5,880 nt of DNA from Marinosulfonomonas sp. (GTDB lineage: Bacteria; Pseudomonadota; Alphaproteobacteria; Rhodobacterales; Rhodobacteraceae), in assembly GCA_002732995.1 (NCBI GenBank), contig NVTS01000018.1, forward strand, positions 1-5,880, in the 5' to 3' direction. The notes below the pieces were generated by a model. The model worked only from the letters and a program-made list of their open reading frames with translations, had not been told where the DNA came from and did not search any database. The translations under genes and the position numbers were made by a program. Shown piece by piece: positions 5,085-5,880 of the stretch (position 1 is the stretch's first letter; every line of letters begins with the position of its first letter).

Positions 5085-5880
5085 ATGAAAATGAACAAAT
5101 TTATCAAGGCAGCCCTATTGGGTTTTGCCGTAAGTGTAACGGCTGCTCCAACGACTGTCGAAGCTGAAACCTTGCGCGTTATGCGCGGGGCGGCATCAAG
5201 TGTGTTAAAGGTTCCGATGAACCGCGCGGTTGTGGTCGAAAGCGACGTTCCTTTTGCGGAACTCTCTATCGCCAACCCCGGGATCGCGGATATTTCCACC
5301 CTTTCAGACCGCACTATATATGTGCTGGGCAAAATGCCCGGGCGCACAACACTGACCCTCCTTGGCGGTGATGGTCGGCTGATCACCAATGTCGAGGTGC
5401 AAGTCACCCCCGATATTACCGAATTCAAGGAACGCCTGCGTCAAATCCTGCCAGGCGAGCAAATCGAAGTGCGCACAGCAAATGACGGTATCGTTCTTTC
5501 GGGCACGGTTTCCAGCATTGCCAGGCTGGATCGCGCGCTTGATCTGGCCGAACGCTATGCGCCAGAACGTGTTTCCAACCTGATGAGCGTCGGCGGCACC
5601 CAGCAAGTGATGCTAAAGGTTCGGTTCGCCGAAATGCAGCGCACCGTCAGCAAACAGCTCGCGGCTGGTTTAATCGTCAACGGCATTGGCTCGACCCTGT
5701 CCGGATCAATTGGCGGCGGGGCTGGCGCGCTTATTCCCAATACGGCCATTGGTTCAGCTGGATCAACGGTATTGAACCTGAACAGCGCGGCAGTTGGCCA
5801 GGCGGCCATCGGCTTTAGCATAGGGTCTACTCAATTCGGCGTTTTACTTGAAGCCCTTGAAAGCAAGGGGGTTGTTCGCA
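5085..5880 (+). CDS. cpaC: Flp/Tad pilus secretin (CpaC/RcpA type), 3' end outside the window
   Basis: 265 codons are visible and the frame is open at the right edge; family members are usually about 450-500 residues. This outer-membrane secretin would form the channel through which Flp/Tad pili leave the cell. Residues 1-27 form a signal peptide: basic start KMNKFIK, hydrophobic AALLGFAVSV, and likely cleavage after Val-Glu-Ala27. Residues about 30-108 fit the pilus-secretin N-terminal domain (MNRAVVVESDVPFAELSIAN, then DRTIYVLGKMPGRTTLTLLG). Residues about 110-170 fit a BON-like domain. From 173, QQVMLKVRFAEMQRTVSKQL begins the secretin core. It is followed by a Gly/Ser/Ala-rich stretch (about 194-243), and FGVLLEALESKGVVR resumes the family pattern. 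GAGAGG lies 9 bases before ATG 5085; ATG 5091 is a possible alternative start. The core beta-barrel motifs lie beyond the window. Confidence 0.88.
   Translation, partial: MKMNKFIKAALLGFAVSVTAAPTTVEAETLRVMRGAASSVLKVPMNRAVVVESDVPFAELSIANPGIADISTLSDRTIYVLGKMPGRTTLTLLGGDGRLITNVEVQVTPDITEFKERLRQILPGEQIEVRTANDGIVLSGTVSSIARLDRALDLAERYAPERVSNLMSVGGTQQVMLKVRFAEMQRTVSKQLAAGLIVNGIGSTLSGSIGGGAGALIPNTAIGSAGSTVLNLNSAAVGQAAIGFSIGSTQFGVLLEALESKGVVR

Overview
This window looks like a chromosomal segment of an alphaproteobacterium, most likely a member of the Rhodobacterales (Roseobacter group). The evidence is the gene order murA - DUF2948 - hisD - UPF0262 - low-molecular-weight phosphatase, the moderately GC-rich coding style, and the protein sequences themselves. 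The taxonomic placement is inference from gene order and recognised families, not from a search.

Layout. Positions about 1-100 (minus strand) look like the upstream end of an insertion sequence, with a possible promoter, a strong ribosome binding site and the first eight codons of an IS3-type OrfA-like protein running off the window edge. Positions about 103-402 (minus) hold a decayed gene. It has the N-terminal and C-terminal ends of a carbon-nitrogen (nitrilase-superfamily) hydrolase, with at least one frameshift and no catalytic middle, and it stops at the presumed IS. Positions 399-4567 (minus) form one compact gene chain, read from high to low coordinates: a 50-residue basic protein, murA (peptidoglycan precursor synthesis), a DUF2948 protein, hisD (last step of histidine synthesis), a UPF0262 protein and a low-molecular-weight protein-tyrosine-phosphatase-like protein. 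Every junction is an overlap or a gap of under 10 bases, so the genes are probably co-transcribed and translationally coupled. The hydrolase pseudogene was originally the next member of this chain, because its ATG overlaps the phosphatase stop codon in ATGA.

Divergently on the plus strand lie tRNA-Thr(GGU) at 4656-4730 and an untranslated stretch of about 350 bases containing stem-loops and a perfect 14-base palindrome. The 5' part of a secretin gene (cpaC/rcpA type, Flp/Tad pilus outer-membrane channel) then starts at 5085 and runs off the right edge.

Most of the window is ordinary conserved chromosome. The points that merit a second look are the hydrolase remnant with the mobile element beside it, the tad locus entered directly at cpaC behind a tRNA gene, the palindrome upstream of cpaC, and the unusually regular gene junctions. 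I found no CRISPR array and no evidence for a new defence or mobile system.
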